A stretch of DNA of 64,000 bases, taken from assembly GCA_021292165.1 (NCBI GenBank), contig CM037879.1:286972272-287036271 (forward strand). Reading direction: 5' to 3'. Positions 31,017 through 41,389 of this stretch are shown here, piece after piece (within the stretch, counting starts at the first letter, position 1; the number at the start of each line of letters is the position of its first letter). The stretch comes from Shinisaurus crocodilurus (taxonomy: Eukaryota > Chordata > Lepidosauria > Squamata > Shinisauridae). Position numbers and translations under genes: made by a program. Under the pieces are notes generated by a model that saw only the letters and a program-made list of their open reading frames with translations, made no database searches and had not been told where the DNA came from.

Positions 31017-31605
31017 ACATAAGAAGAGCCATGTTGGATCAGAGCAAGGGTCCATCTAGTCCAGCTTTCTGTTCACACAGACACAGTAGCCAACCAGCTG
31101 CCTGCAGAATCCCACAAGCCAGACATGAGTGCAACAGCACCCTCCCGCCCATGTTCCCCAGCAACTGGTGTACGTAGGCATACTGCCTCTGATCCTGAGG
31201 AAGCACATAGCCAATCAGGACTAGCAGCCACCAATGGCCTTCTCCTCCATGAATTCATCCAATCCCCTTTTAAAGCCATCCAAATTGGTGGCCATCACCA
31301 CATCTTGTGGGAGTGAATTCCATAGTTTAACTCTGGGCTGTGTGAAGAAGGAATTCCTTTGATCTGTCTTGCATCTCCCACCAGTCAGTTTCATGGGATG
31401 ACCCCACTGGGGTTCTAGTATGATGAGAGGGGGAGAAAAATGTCTCCCTGTCCACTTTCTCCACATCAGGCATAATTCTGTACACCTCTATGATGTCTCC
31501 CCTTCCTCGCTTTTTTTCTAAGCTAAACAATCCCAGCTGCAGTAACCTTTTCCCCCTTGGGGTGACATTTAAATATGCAAGCCCTCCCCTAGGGATGCTT
31601 GAGGA
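31017..31605 (-). mobile_element. CR1 LINE 3' end, TTATGTTC-tail subfamily
   Basis: Begins GAACATAAGAAGAGCCATG (antisense tail) and covers GGATCAGAGCAAGGGTCCAT, CAAGCCAGACATGAGTGCAA, CATCACCACATCTTGTGGGA, GTGTGAAGAAGGAATTCC and the end of the ORF. Relatives lie at 36091 and 38024. The tail differs from that of the 26507 copy. Confidence 0.92.
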
Positions 31606-32020
31606 ACCTGAATGCTGACATGAACTGATCCTAGCCATGCTTCCCACACACTACCTAGTGATGGGCAAACTTACCCTGATTGGATTCATTATTTACTCAG
31701 AAAGTAACAAATTTGTCCATGTGAGCTCCAATGAGAGTTCTCCTTCAATACAAAATCTTGTTCTGTGCACACAAGTGCTTGGGCATTGCAGAATATCAAG
31801 GTGCATCGTGGGAGCTGCCACCACATTATGTGTCCCCTTTCTGATTGGTTGTTTGCACAGGGCCTGCCTGTGTGATGAAGTAATGTGATGTTTCCTTGCC
31901 ATTGCTGATCGCCGCTATGAAGATGGACCCGGAGAGCCCTCCTGTTCATCCTCCTCCTGGACCAAGAGCTGAGCAATGACAACAGCTAAGGAACTGCTTC
32001 CAGTGAATTGTTGGGGCAGG
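31606..32020. other. Intron, no gene seen
   Basis: Unassigned. No recognised domain in the open frames near 31637-31980. Confidence 0.35.
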
Positions 32021-32278
32021 ATCTCGGTGGCGCAGTGGTTAGAGCGTTGGACTGGGACTCAGGAGATCCGGGTTCTAGTCCCCACTCGGCCACGAAGCTC
32101 ACTATGTGACTTTGGGCCAGTCACTGACTCTCAGCCTAGCCTACCTCACAGGGTTGTTGTGAGGATAAAATGGAGAGGAGGAGGATGATTATGTAAGTTG
32201 CCTTGGGTTCCTTGCAGGAAAAAAGGCGGGAAATAAATAAAATATAATAAATAAAATAAAATAAATAATAAATAAATT
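32021..32278 (+). mobile_element. CORE/MIR-like tRNA SINE
   Basis: Full length: CTCGGTGGCGCAGTGGTTAG head, TCCGGGTTCTAGTCCCC, GTGACTTTGGGCCAGTCACT core and an AATAAATAAAATATAAT tail. The head shows a good A box and B box. Confidence 0.93.
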
Positions 32279-32999
32279 GTGGCGGTGGGGAGATCGGTGT
32301 ACTACTTCACTGGTCATGCTCCGACGCTGACAATCAATCCCGAACTTAATAGCAAATTCGTAATCCATCGATGGAGGCTCACTACAAAGGTGAGCATTAT
32401 GGACGGATGAGTTTCAACCAACTAATTATGAAATTCGGCGGCATCACTAAGACCAACGTGCAGATTGAAATGCAGCTATCCCTCAGCTTTTTCTCCGAAC
32501 GTTGTGATGCAGTTCTTGGCTCAAAATTACACTGCCTTTTGAACTTCCAGGCACCATTCCCATGCACGCGCAAGGCTCCTCCCCATTCCACCGAGCTCCG
32601 CCCATGAGGACTGCCCCTTCAGTCCCGAGCTCTGCCTCCCGAGTCTCGGAGGCGGAGCCTAAGCCACAGCGACCTACCTGCTAACCCTGGTTTAGAGGAA
32701 GCAGGATGGGCAGTCAGAGTGAGGGGCCAGCCTGCTACAATGATTACATCCCTGCAGTGCTTTTGTGACTGTTTGTGTTGCCTAGTAACCTCTTCCTCCT
32801 TCCCCTCCCCTCAACAGCAGCATCCCGACAGATGTGAGAAAGATGAGGACATACACAGAGCAGCTAACAGTGCACAGGGAGAGCAATCCCATCATGTCCC
32901 CTAGGCAGCATCTAGAGCGGCACAGGGTTTTTCGGATTCCCAGATCTGAAGATGGAAAAGGGCTCCGAACTCGGATCTGGAGAGCCACACTCAGATTCC
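32279..32999. other. Intron, no gene seen
   Basis: Unassigned. A GC-rich block with GAGCTCCGCCCATGAGG near 32590-32660 could be another decayed palindromic element. Confidence 0.3.
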
Positions 33000-33228
33000 C
33001 CCTCCCCTGCTCACAGCCGGCACGGCACAATACGTCGCGCAGGGGTCCAGCGCGTCACTTCTGGGGCCGGATGTGATGCGACGGGACCAGCACGGGCGGC
33101 TCGCCGTGAAGAGGCAAGCCGCCGTTGGGCAAGGTAGGCCCGTTAGGCCCGCGCGAGCCCCGCGCAGATGTGAGCGGGGCCGATTTCGGCCCGCTACGCC
33201 CACACGGGGCGAACCGTTACGTCCCTAG
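33000..33228 (+). mobile_element. GC-rich element with TACGTCCCTA edge
   Basis: GGGTCCAGCGCGTCACTTCT and GATGCGACGGGACCAGC match the 11305 and 48690 family. The right edge GAACCGTTACGTCCC then TA resembles the hairpin-family terminus, linking the two groups. Confidence 0.5.
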
Positions 33229-33707
33229 GAGCACCCCCCAAGGTAGGCTTTTACATCCCTAGACTCGAAAACATCTGAAAGGCACCTGGTTGGGGAAGGC
33301 TGTTCTAAAGGGAAAAGAGTCAATACCATCAAAGTCAGGGAGGCTAAATAAAATAAGAGACAATGTGAAGTTAGAAAGAACAATGACATAGATGTGCGTA
33401 AGAGAACATAAGTTTAAAGGGGTGTGTGGTTCTTTTGTAAGATACTAGATGGCTTGTCATAATTGCTATTATGCTATTTGATGTAAACCGGAAAAAAATC
33501 TATTGGAACCGTGATGGAAAATTACCTACTTATTATCTCTTCCACTTTTATTTTTTTGGTTGAGTTGTTTGTATGCACATTACATTTTTATTGAGTTGTT
33601 ATTTTTATTGAGTTGCTCGTATGCACATTATATTTTTATATTATGTTCTGTTTCCATCATTTTTCAGTATAAGTGTATAAAAAGAGAGAAAATGGTCCAC
33701 TATAGAA
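33229..33707. other. Intron, A/T-rich
   Basis: Contains a local duplication: TTGTATGCACATTACATTTTT and CTCGTATGCACATTATATTTTT with repeated TTTTTATTGAGTTG near 33550-33640. No gene seen. Confidence 0.4.
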
Positions 33708-33890
33708 GATGGTACAGCAGCTACTTTGCATGCAGAAGGTCCCGGGTTTGATCCCCGGCATCTCCAGATAGGGCTGGAAAAACTCCTGCCGGAACCCCTG
33801 GAGAGACGCTGTCGGTCAGTGTTGACGATACTGAGCTGGATGGAGCAATGGTCTGACTCAGTGTACGGCAGCAGTTTCCTATGTTCCTAG
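33708..33890 (+). mobile_element. tRNA-derived SINE, CR1-like tail
   Basis: GATGGTACAGCAGCTACTTTGC head, GGTCCCGGGTTTGATCCCC B-box region, GAGAGACGCTGTCGGTCAG, CAATGGTCTGACTCAGTGTA and CAGTTTCCTATGTTCC tail. It is the most complete copy of this SINE here. Confidence 0.85.
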
Positions 33891-33957
33891 CTGTACTTGT
33901 CAAAGACATTTCCTGAGAATTCTAGAGAGCCACCTTATGCCCCAACCCTCCTAAGCA

Positions 33958-34582
33958 CACGTATTTATTTATTTATTTATTTACTTATTTATTATATTTC
34001 TGAATTGCCCATCTGGCCGGTGACCCAGCCACTCTGGGCGATGCACAACTTATGTACAAAAAATACAATAAAATACAATAAAATATAAAATACCATTACA
34101 TTAAAATCCTAACCCGCCCCATATTCCCACCTGAATAACCATGTTTTTCATGCACGGCGGAAGCTCATCAAGGAGGGGGCATGACGGAGGTCACTGGGGA
34201 GAGAGTTCCATAATTTGGGGGCCGCCACAGAAAAGGCCCTCTTCCTAGTCCCCACCAGCCTGGCTGCTCTGGCTGATGGAACAAGGAGAAGGCCGTCCGT
34301 GGCGGATCTTGTTGAGCGGCCTACTTTATGTTGCTGGAGACGCTGCTTGAGATAAACTGGACCGGAGCCATATAGGGGTTTAAGGGTCAAAACCAACACC
34401 TTGAATTTGGCTCGGCAAGCAACTGGTAACCAGTGCAGCTCCTAAGCACCGGAGTGATGTGATCACACCAGCGGCTGCCTTTAACCAGGTGAGCCACCGC
34501 GTTCTATACCAGCTGTAACTTCCGAACTGTCTTCCAGGGTAACCCCACGTAGAGCGCATTACAGTAGTCTAAGCGAGAGGAG
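33958..34582 (-). mobile_element. L2 LINE 3' end, about 625 bp
   Basis: Antisense L2 from the (TTTA)n tail and the CATCTGGCCGGTGACCCAGC hairpin back to CGCATTACAGTAGTCTAAGC, matching about the last 600 bases of the 50-kb copy. Its frame is broken. Confidence 0.92.
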
Positions 34583-34813
34583 ACCACTGATTACAATGGA
34601 TGCAGGCATACCTAACTCTGCATAGGAGCAGGATGTCTGAGACCCATTCAGGTTGACCAGTCGTATCATCAAGTGAATGCCTCACTTCCATACTGAGTCG
34701 GATGTGTTGCTTAAAGTTAAAAGGGACATTGAGCTGGCTGGTAAGAACAGGGGAAGGCAGAAACAGGGGCCCAGAATGTCTATGGGGATGAACAATAAGG
34801 CCGCCATGCTTAC
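34583..34813. other. Intron next to exon
   Basis: Short unassigned intronic sequence between the L2 end and the exon donor at 34813. Confidence 0.4.
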
Positions 34814-34937
34814 CATCACACTGTATTGCGAGACAGAGATGTTGTTGGGGTGCACAGTGAGTCGTACACATTGCTTCATCTCAGAGGCAAACCTCCTTGG
34901 CTCGCTGGACCGTTCGCATTGTTCTTTCCTTGTGCAC
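34814..34937 (-). CDS. PLXNA4: PLXNA4 internal exon (end of first PSI domain)
   Basis: A 124-bp exon read from 34937 to 34814. The acceptor is TATTTCTCTCAG before GTGCACA and the donor is GTAAGC after GTGATG. One base completes a codon from an upstream exon outside the window (or unrecognised), then 41 codons follow. It encodes CTRKEQCERSSEPRRFASEM, then KQCVRLTVHPNNISVSQYSV, then M. The cysteines belong to the C-terminal half of the first PSI domain, directly after the Sema domain. The NIS sequon is on the linker. RRFASEMKQCVRLTVHPNNISVSQY is a strong plexin-A4 signature from recall. It ends on a codon boundary and joins LVLKTYN of the 25461 exon. A 20-bp tandem duplication lies in its polypyrimidine tract. 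Confidence 0.95.
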
Positions 34938-34942
34938 CTGAG

Positions 34943-34982
34943 AGAAATAGAGAGGGGGGAACAGAAATAGAGAGGGGGGAAC
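34943..34982 (-). repeat. 20-bp tandem duplication in the exon's polypyrimidine tract
   Basis: AGAAATAGAGAGGGGGGAAC occurs twice back to back (34943-34962, 34963-34982). On the transcribed strand this doubles the pyrimidine tract 5 bases from the acceptor AG at 34939-34938. Neither copy adds an AG after the branch region that would compete in an obvious way. Confidence 0.9.
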
Positions 34983-35099
34983 AGAAACAAAACAAGGTTG
35001 AAAAGTTAATGCCAGAAGTCATCAAAGAGGCAGCAACAAGTCTGATCGGAGTTATTTGCCTGCTTCACTTTTGTTAGATCAAAGATCAAGGGTATAGTT
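34983..35099. other. Intron spacer
   Basis: Unassigned. It ends with the GTATAGTT target-site copy of the next element (35092-35099). Confidence 0.4.
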
Positions 35100-35205
35100 C
35101 AGTGTTCTCCAACCTTGGGTCCCCAGATGTTTTTGGCCTACAACTCCCAGCATGCTGTGAGTTGTAGGCCAAAAACATCTGGGGACCCAAGGTTGGAGAA
35201 CACTG
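35100..35205. mobile_element. hAT MITE with perfect 8-bp target duplication
   Basis: A 106-bp palindrome, CAGTGTTCTCCAACCTTGGG to CCAAGGTTGGAGAACACTG, flanked by GTATAGTT at 35092-35099 and 35206-35213. The right target copy is also the first 8 bases of the segment duplicated at 7323. Confidence 0.95.
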
Positions 35206-35408
35206 GTATAGTTAGTCAAAGAGTTACTTAGGCCAATAGGCCATCTTTCCCCAATCGGGCAATGTCCAGCTGTGTTGGACCACAATTCCCATCATGTCCA
35301 GGCAGCATGGTCATGCTGGCTGGGGAGGATGGGACTTGTAGTCAAATATGTCTGGAGGGCACCAGGTTGGGGAAGGCTGGTTTACGCTTTCATGGCAAAA
35401 CAGGAGCT
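35206..35408. repeat. Segment duplicated at 7323-7525
   Basis: 203 bp, about six differences by eye from 7323-7525. It includes a second hAT-type MITE at 35245-35376 (CTTTCCCCAATCGGG to CCAGGTTGGGGAAGG). Similarity stops at CAGGAGCT on the right. Confidence 0.85.
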
Positions 35409-36090
35409 GTGGTTTATATATAGAAAAAAACCAGGAAGATTACTAAAGTATGCACTGCAGAGCTGGTGTTCCCGAAGATACACTAGGAATGAGCCAAAAT
35501 GAGAAGCGGGGGCATATTTCACCAGAAAGATTGCTCTTCAAAATACAACTCCTCCATTTTGGCATTAGTTCAGGGGTGGGCTGAAAAATGAGGCCAAAAT
35601 GTTCACCCATTCAGAGTAAGGGCAGGAAACACTGCCCTCACTCTGACTGAGCAACACATCATCATGTACCTAAAGCTGGTTAGGTATGCGGTCATCACAC
35701 TAGCTACTGGATCCCTAATTGGTTGGATCATATATTCGGCAAGAACAACCCTGTTGTTGTTTCTCAGCCATCAAAGCAGCTGCCAAGAAGTTGCATGAAA
35801 TAGTGCCCCCCAAAAGGGTAAGTTTTGTAGAACATCTGGAGCCCAGGAAATCCCCCTTTCACGCCAAAAACGTTCCATCATGAAAATTCAGTGCATTCTA
35901 GTATACACTCCACAAACAGAAGTAGGCTTACAGAGATCCTGGGGGAAACAGTGGGATTTACAAGCATGAGCCAAGCCCTTAGGTGAGCAAAACATACCCT
36001 AGATTCTGCACTCTGAATTATCACCTTTAAAATGGAAAGATTTGATAATAAGTATGTTTGATATAATTACTCTTGCTTACTATTGCATTT
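35409..36090. other. Intron, no gene seen
   Basis: Unassigned unique-looking sequence. No exon was recognised. Confidence 0.35.
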
Positions 36091-36490
36091 ATTAAGAACA
36101 TAAGAAGAGCCCTGCTGGATCAAAGCAAAGTCCACCTAGTCCAGCATTCTGTTCACACAGTGGCCAACCAGTTGCCCATGGGAATCCCACAAGCAGGACA
36201 TGAGTGCAACAACACCTTCCCGCCCATATTCCCCAGTAAGTGCTGTACATAGGCATATTGGAAGTAGCATATGGCCATCAGGACTAGTAGCGATTGATAG
36301 CCTTCTCCTCCATGAATTTGTCCAATCCCCTTTTAGAGCCACCCCAATGGGTGGCCATCACTACATAATGAATTCCATAGTTTAGCTATAGGCTGTGTGA
36401 AGAAGAGCTTCCTTTTATCTGTCCTGAATCTCCCACCAAGCAGCTTCATGGGATGACCCCTTTGGGTTCCAGTATTATGAAAGAGCCAGG
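36091..36490 (-). mobile_element. CR1 LINE 3' end, TTATGTTC-tail subfamily
   Basis: Antisense: AAGAACATAAGAAGAGCCC, GGATCAAAGCAAAGTCCACC, CAAGCAGGACATGAGTGCAA, GTGTGAAGAAGAGCTTCC. Somewhat more decayed than the 31017 copy. Confidence 0.88.
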
Positions 36491-38023
36491 AAAATAATTA
36501 TATTCCTCCTTGTATTGCACAAGCTGGGGAGCGGGGGATTAAAGGATGTATTATTTCATATATCAAGTCTGATAAAATAACTTAGATGAGGCCACCTCCT
36601 CTGCCTACTTGGAGAAATGTCAGAGCATGAGGCATGAGACGATTGTGTAGCTAAATCCCATTGGGTGCATGGCAGTATGATGTTGTCACACTAGCTATGG
36701 GATCCCTAATTGGTTGAGCCACACAGCATGGTTACTTTTGGTGTGTGTGTGTGTGTGTGTGTGTGTAGGAAAAACATGACCAGAGGTCCACTCTGCCTAC
36801 AGGAGCCATAGGCCTGAGTGTTCAACTCATACCAATGAAAGCATTTTGGCATCACCAGTATCACTCACGAGTGGCACAGTGTTGGTTGTGCACCCAGAAG
36901 CTGTGTGAGGCATTGCTTGAATCATCAAGGTGATGTAGCATTAAGGAAGGTAAGACTACAAAGGCCACACCATTGTGCCACACTAGAGGAGTGATTGGTT
37001 TCCTAGCAGTAGACTTATAAGGAAGGTGGAAGTGTTGGGTGACAAGTCAAGCAAAGGAATGCATAACAGGCTCAGAAAGGGCAGGAACACGTGAGATGAA
37101 GGAACTTTTAACCTAGCTCCGACTGGGGTCTAAGGTTTGGTTCTAATAACCTTCTGCAAAAACAAAACCCTGTTGCTTATCCCCAGTCAAACAGCTTCCT
37201 AATTAAAAAAAAGAAAGAAAGAATGTTTTCTAGAAAAAAAAAAGCTCTGGTTTTGGTCCATCTTGAAGGGAAGAAGTATCCAAAGCTGGGGAGCAACCAC
37301 CAAGCATCCCTCTCTATGTGCCCTCATCTACTGTGCCTGACATAAATGAAGATATGGCTCTTAGAAAATGGCTGACAGTTCCCGGGGAAGGAAGCAATTA
37401 CGCCTTTTATCTCATAACCCACATGCCTAGTGGGGCATGGGGTTAATATAAAAGGACAACTCCAACAGTTAGCTAATTATCATCCATTAAGCTAATGTAA
37501 CAAACCTTCAAAGGGTGGCTTCAATGGATTCTTCTGATATTAACAGCAATATTGGCCCCATTAAAATCCACTCCGAAGCTTAAATATGAGAGTTAAATGA
37601 TTCACCCTCTCCCAAACTTTGATTTTTCTCTTGCCAAGTTATGAGCACCTCGCCGGAGTTGCAGGAGGAGTCCCAAAGGTAGCCAGGTAGGCACATGGCA
37701 CAAATGCAGGATCAACAAGTCGACACCAACACCTGCGGGAAATAGGCAGGGTGGACACAGCCTGACACCGCCGACTTGCTCGAGCTCCCAGGCTCAACTT
37801 GCAGATGTGGCAGAACGAACGGCTTCACTTCAGACTGCAGGTAGAGGGGAAACACGGACCACCCAGAGTTCACAACCCAACAACAAACTATGGCTTCTCT
37901 TCCTGGGTTGTTTGTGGTTTAGCAGCCCATAGCTAAAGTATAGTGCAGGGTTCGAATGCAATGACAACCCATGACTCAACAATAACCCACGATTCGTTGA
38001 CAACCCATACTCAACCCATACGA
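36491..38023. other. Intron with GT repeat and a candidate conserved element
   Basis: (GT)n at 36739-36767. The stretch 37350-37640 is repeat-free and rich in TAATTA/CATTA-type words (GTTAGCTAATTATCATCCAT, TAAGCTAATGTAACAAACC), the appearance of a developmental enhancer. This is inference only. A repeat-like ACAACCCATGACTCAAC cluster lies near 37960-38020. Confidence 0.35.
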
Positions 38024-38222
38024 AGAACATAAGAAGAGCCACGCTGGATCAGACCAAGGGTCCATCTAATCCAGCATCCTGTTCTCACAGTGGCCAATTA
38101 GCTGCCCATGGGAAACCCACAAGCAGGGAATGAGTGCAACAGCACCCTCCTGCCCATGTTCCCCAGCAACTGGTGTATATAGGTGCACAGCCTCAGGTAC
38201 CAGAGGGGCTGTCGTTGTGTGT
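38024..38222 (-). mobile_element. CR1 LINE 3' end, truncated
   Basis: GAACATAAGAAGAGCCACGC, GGATCAGACCAAGGGTCCAT and CAAGCAGGGAATGAGTGCAA, the same subfamily as 31017, cut short after the AGGTGCACAGCCTCAGG region. A (CA)n lies at 38234-38251. Confidence 0.85.
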
Positions 38223-38251
38223 GAACCAGGCCTCACACACACACACACACA

Positions 38252-38410
38252 GGCCTGTGGCTCACACTGACTCAGCTTGTCTGAGCATCGAAAGCTAAGC
38301 AGCGTCAGGCCTGGTTATGACTTGGATGGGAGACCCCCCCTCCTCTAGTTTCCTGCACTGAGCAGGGGGTTGGACTCGATGGCCTTGCAGGCTCCTTCCA
38401 ACTCTATGAG
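38252..38410 (+). mobile_element. 5S rRNA-derived SINE with CR1-like tail
   Basis: GGCCTGTGGCTCACACTGAC, CATCGAAAGCTAAGCAGCGT, CTTGGATGGGAGACC head and GGGGGTTGGACTCGATGGCC, CAACTCTATGAG tail. It lies directly after a (CA)n tract, which may be its target or its left neighbour. Confidence 0.88.
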
Positions 38411-38519
38411 GAGGGAGCAGAGAGCCTTCTCTCCCCACACTACTCCCCCGGTGATCCTGATACATATCACTCTTTCTTCACTGCTAGAGGTGGTAGGAAA
38501 AGAGAGAGTGATCTATATG
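38411..38519. other. Intron spacer
   Basis: Short segment between a SINE and an L2 end. Nothing identified. Confidence 0.3.
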
Positions 38520-38746
38520 ATCTCTGTTGAGCTTCTGCCGCTCACTAAAAACATGGCTATTCAGGCGGGAATATGGGGTGGGTTAAGATTCTAAAAGTTA
38601 TACTGTTTTATACTGTTTTAAATATATTTTATATCATGTATTTTAAATGTATTTTATCATGTTGTACATCGCCTAGAGTGGCCGGTTTGCCGGCCAGACG
38701 GGCGATCCAGAAATACAACAGATAAATAAATAAATAAATACATCCA
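38520..38746 (+). mobile_element. L2 LINE 3' end
   Basis: GAGCTTCTGCCGCTCACTAA, GCTATTCAGGCGGGAATATG, then a decayed GTACATCGCCTAGAGTGGCC hairpin and an (AATA)n tail. Closest to the 13460 copy. Confidence 0.88.
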
Positions 38747-38837
38747 GAAATACAACAAATAAATGAGGATCTCTGAGGGAGGGAGTGGAGAGAGTACAGT
38801 GGGGAATTTGGCAGTGGGGGGAGGCAGGGTACCCTTG
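38747..38837. other. Intron spacer
   Basis: Short unassigned G-rich segment. Confidence 0.3.
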
Positions 38838-39045
38838 GAGCAGCTGAGGCTGCTGGCCCCAATGTTAGTGGGGTCTTATATCCACTCCGGGTTTCAGACT
38901 GAACTTTAGAGGAGCTATCCTGGTGCCAAACCTACTTTGGGGATAGGGTTCGGCACCATGGATAGCTCCTTAAAAGTTCAGACTAAAACTCGGAGTGGTG
39001 GATGCACCGCCCCACTGACACTGGAGCCACCAGTCTCCACGGCCT
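38838..39045. mobile_element. Palindromic hAT-like MITE
   Basis: TTAGTGGGGTCTTATATCCA, GTTTCAGACTGAACTTTAGA and their inverted matches CTTAAAAGTTCAGACTAAAA and GATGCACCGCCCCACTGACA surround GCACCATGGATAGC. Same family as 1803 and 12830. Confidence 0.7.
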
Positions 39046-39248
39046 TGGGAGCACCACAGTATAGGCCGTGGGGGACGGCATGCAGCCCCCCCCCAAATGG
39101 CAGGTTGTGCACCCCCCGGATGAAAGATCAACTTAAATCTAAACCAAACTTGTTGGTGTGTCACCATTCCCAGGGGATTTATGTCAAAGCCCCAGAGAGG
39201 AGCACCACTGCTTTGAAACTTGCAGTGGCAAAGATAAAACGTGAACTG

Positions 39249-40063
39249 GCTATCAATAACGGAAAAGGTGATCGGTCCTCAAAATGTTAAATTTATTATT
39301 TATTTATTATTATTTATTTATTACATTTATCAATCGCCCATCTGGCCGGTCACCCGGCCACCCTGGGCGATGTACAATTAAAATACAATAAAACACAATA
39401 AAATATAATAATTAAAACAATATAAAAAATTCTCATTAAAAACCTAACCCACCCCATATTCCCGCCTGAACAGCCATGTTTTTAATGCACGGCGGAAGCT
39501 CATCACGGAGGGGGCATGGCGAAGGTCACTAGGGAGGGAGTTCCATAATGTGGGGGCCGCCACAGAGAAGGCCCTCTTCCTAGTCCCCACCAGCCTGGCT
39601 GCTCTGGCTGATGGGATAAGGAGAAGGCTGTCCGTGGCAGACCTTGTTGAGCGGCCTACTTGATGTTGCTGGAGTTGTTAAAGAATTAATTATAAACTTG
39701 TTAACGGCAGGTAGATTAATGATAGCAAGGAAATGGAAAATTCAGCAAGTTTTCACTATTACTGATTGGTATAAAGAAGTATGGGATATGGCATTGAATG
39801 ATATGTTGACTTGTAATATTAAATGCAAAAGGGGTCAATTAAAGAAAAATATTTTCAAGGATATTTGGGGTTTATTTTTGGAATATGTGTTAAAAAGGGG
39901 AAAGGGAGTTTACCCTGTCAAGATATGTTGTATTTTTGGAATAATGAACAATTATAGAGTCATTGTATTATTTGGTCCCATGGTGATGGGAGCACTATAT
40001 TAGTTATATGTGTGTGTTATTTTCTTTGTATTGTTTAAAAATTTAAATAAAATTAAAAAAAAC
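39249..40063 (+). mobile_element. L1 LINE 3' end, interrupted by L2
   Basis: Flanked by AAAACGTGAACTG at 39236-39248 and 40064-40076, a 13-bp target-site duplication. The 3' part encodes an L1 ORF2 C-terminal tail, with ARKWKIQQVFTITDWYKEVW and LNDMLTCNIKCKRGQLKKN, then an AATAAAATTAAAAAAAA end. The first 43 bases belong to the same ORF and are separated from the rest by the L2 copy at 39292-39675. Only the ORF2 C-terminus remains, so it is dead. Confidence 0.9.
39292..39675 (-). mobile_element. L2 LINE 3' end nested in L1
   Basis: Antisense L2: TTTATT tail, CATCTGGCCGGTCACCCGGC hairpin, back to TACTTGATGTTGCTGGAG. TGTTAAA at 39285-39291 and 39676-39682 is its target duplication. Removing the insert and one copy rejoins the L1 frame. 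Confidence 0.93.
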
Positions 40064-40076
40064 AAAACGTGAACTG

Positions 40077-40737
40077 AGGGATCGGTTCAGGAGCAATCTT
40101 TGCTCTCCCTTCCCCAAAGTTCTCAGCATCTGGCTCAGTGTTAGTCCTAAGAAGGGCAGAGTTTAGAAAGAAAAGAAAAGAAAAGAAAACCCCCGGAAAG
40201 TTTCAGAGAGAATCTATAAAGAGAGGCACTCCTTGATCTGTTGCACTTTGCAGCCAGATTTGGCTGATAGCAGGAGTTGTTATGTACTTGAACAATGCCT
40301 CCTTTTCTTCCTGCAAGCCAATATTCCATTAGCTTTTGCCGCTTGGGTTCCTGGCTTAGAGAGAATTTTAAATGCTGGGTCTCCAGAGGCGGGTGAAGAT
40401 AAAATGTGAGCAGCCTCCTTGTGTGAGGGGACCTTCGCTCTCTGAGCAAATGCCAGTGGGAGATTACCGGTAGTTGCTTGTGCATGCCAGTCTCGAGTTC
40501 ACCGTACCTAACATGAGCTCAAGAAAACGTTGGAAAGAGGGTACGCTGAAAAATGGAGAGGGAAGTTGCAGGACTATTCGGGGGGGGGGAGGCATTTTTT
40601 ATGGATGCTGGCCAATTTGGTACACTGCCAGAGTTGAGCTATCGGGAGCAGCCAGAGGGGAGCAGGCATGCGCAAACTTCTCTGAATTCCATCTTGGAGC
40701 TTGTTCTGACTAGAGTTCGTATCAAATTGTGAGCCTT
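40077..40737. other. Intron, candidate conserved stretch
   Basis: About 40190-40480 is repeat-free (GATCTGTTGCACTTTGCAGC, CAATATTCCATTAGCTTTTG) and could be conserved. A GAAAA run lies at 40165-40190. No exon seen. Confidence 0.3.
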
Positions 40738-41247
40738 GTTGTTTTTTTCTTCTCACATGAAAATCCAGCCGTATTTTCATGTGCATTTCCCCAAATGTAG
40801 GCCTCAATTGTACGCATCTTTAAAAATGTACACGTTCTTCTCCCATCGATCAAAGCATACTGTGCGCATTTTTCAAGAGTATGCATTTTTCATGAGCATT
40901 TTTCAAATGTACACATGCCGCGGAACACATTTGGGGAGTGGCGGTCCGCGAATCGCATTGCAAGCTGAGAAATGTATGGACTTTGGCTGCAGATTGTGTC
41001 CAAAAGGTGTGAACTGCGCATGCAGGGCCGGTGCTACCATTAGGCCAACTAGGCAGCTGCCTAGGGCGCAGGGCTAAAGGGGGCGCCAGAAACGCCTTGA
41101 AAAAAAAAATACAGCGCTCTCAAGTGGGAAGGGGGGGGACGCTAAATATCTGATCTTGCCTAGGGCACCAAAATGCCTTGCACCGGTCCTGACTGCATGA
41201 ATCCTGATCAAAAATGAACTGAAACAAATTTCTCATACATTCCTAGA
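40738..41247. repeat. A/T-rich repeat, TTCTCATACATTCCTA end, with nested hAT MITE
   Basis: CATTTCCCCAAATGTAGGCC, CATTTTTCAAATGTACACAT and GAACTGAAACAAATTTCTCA match 23720 and 60948. It is split by the hAT MITE at 41023-41191. Confidence 0.5.
41023..41191. mobile_element. hAT MITE (CAGGGCCGGTGC family)
   Basis: CAGGGCCGGTGCTACCATTA at the left and CCTTGCACCGGTCCTG at the right are inverted. It shares the CTAGGGCGCAGGGCTAAAG and GATCTTGCCTAGGGCACC interior with 62029-62182. Flanks TGCGCATG and ACTGCATG are an imperfect 8-bp duplication. Confidence 0.8.
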
Positions 41248-41389
41248 GGGGAGACAGGAGCTGAGAACCAGGAAGCAGGAATGGTGCCAGGAGTCGGAGT
41301 GGAAGTATACCCATAAATGCACCAGAGCTAGAAAGACTGTTGTGTTACTCAGGCAATGTCCCAGTCCCAAACAGGAAGCCCTTTATAGT
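41248..41389. other. Intron spacer
   Basis: Short unassigned segment. Confidence 0.3.

Noticed and set aside
38937..39290. 117-codon plus-strand frame as a gene
   Set aside because: It joins a MITE arm to the L1 remnant; only the last residues before the L2 insertion are L1 coding sequence.
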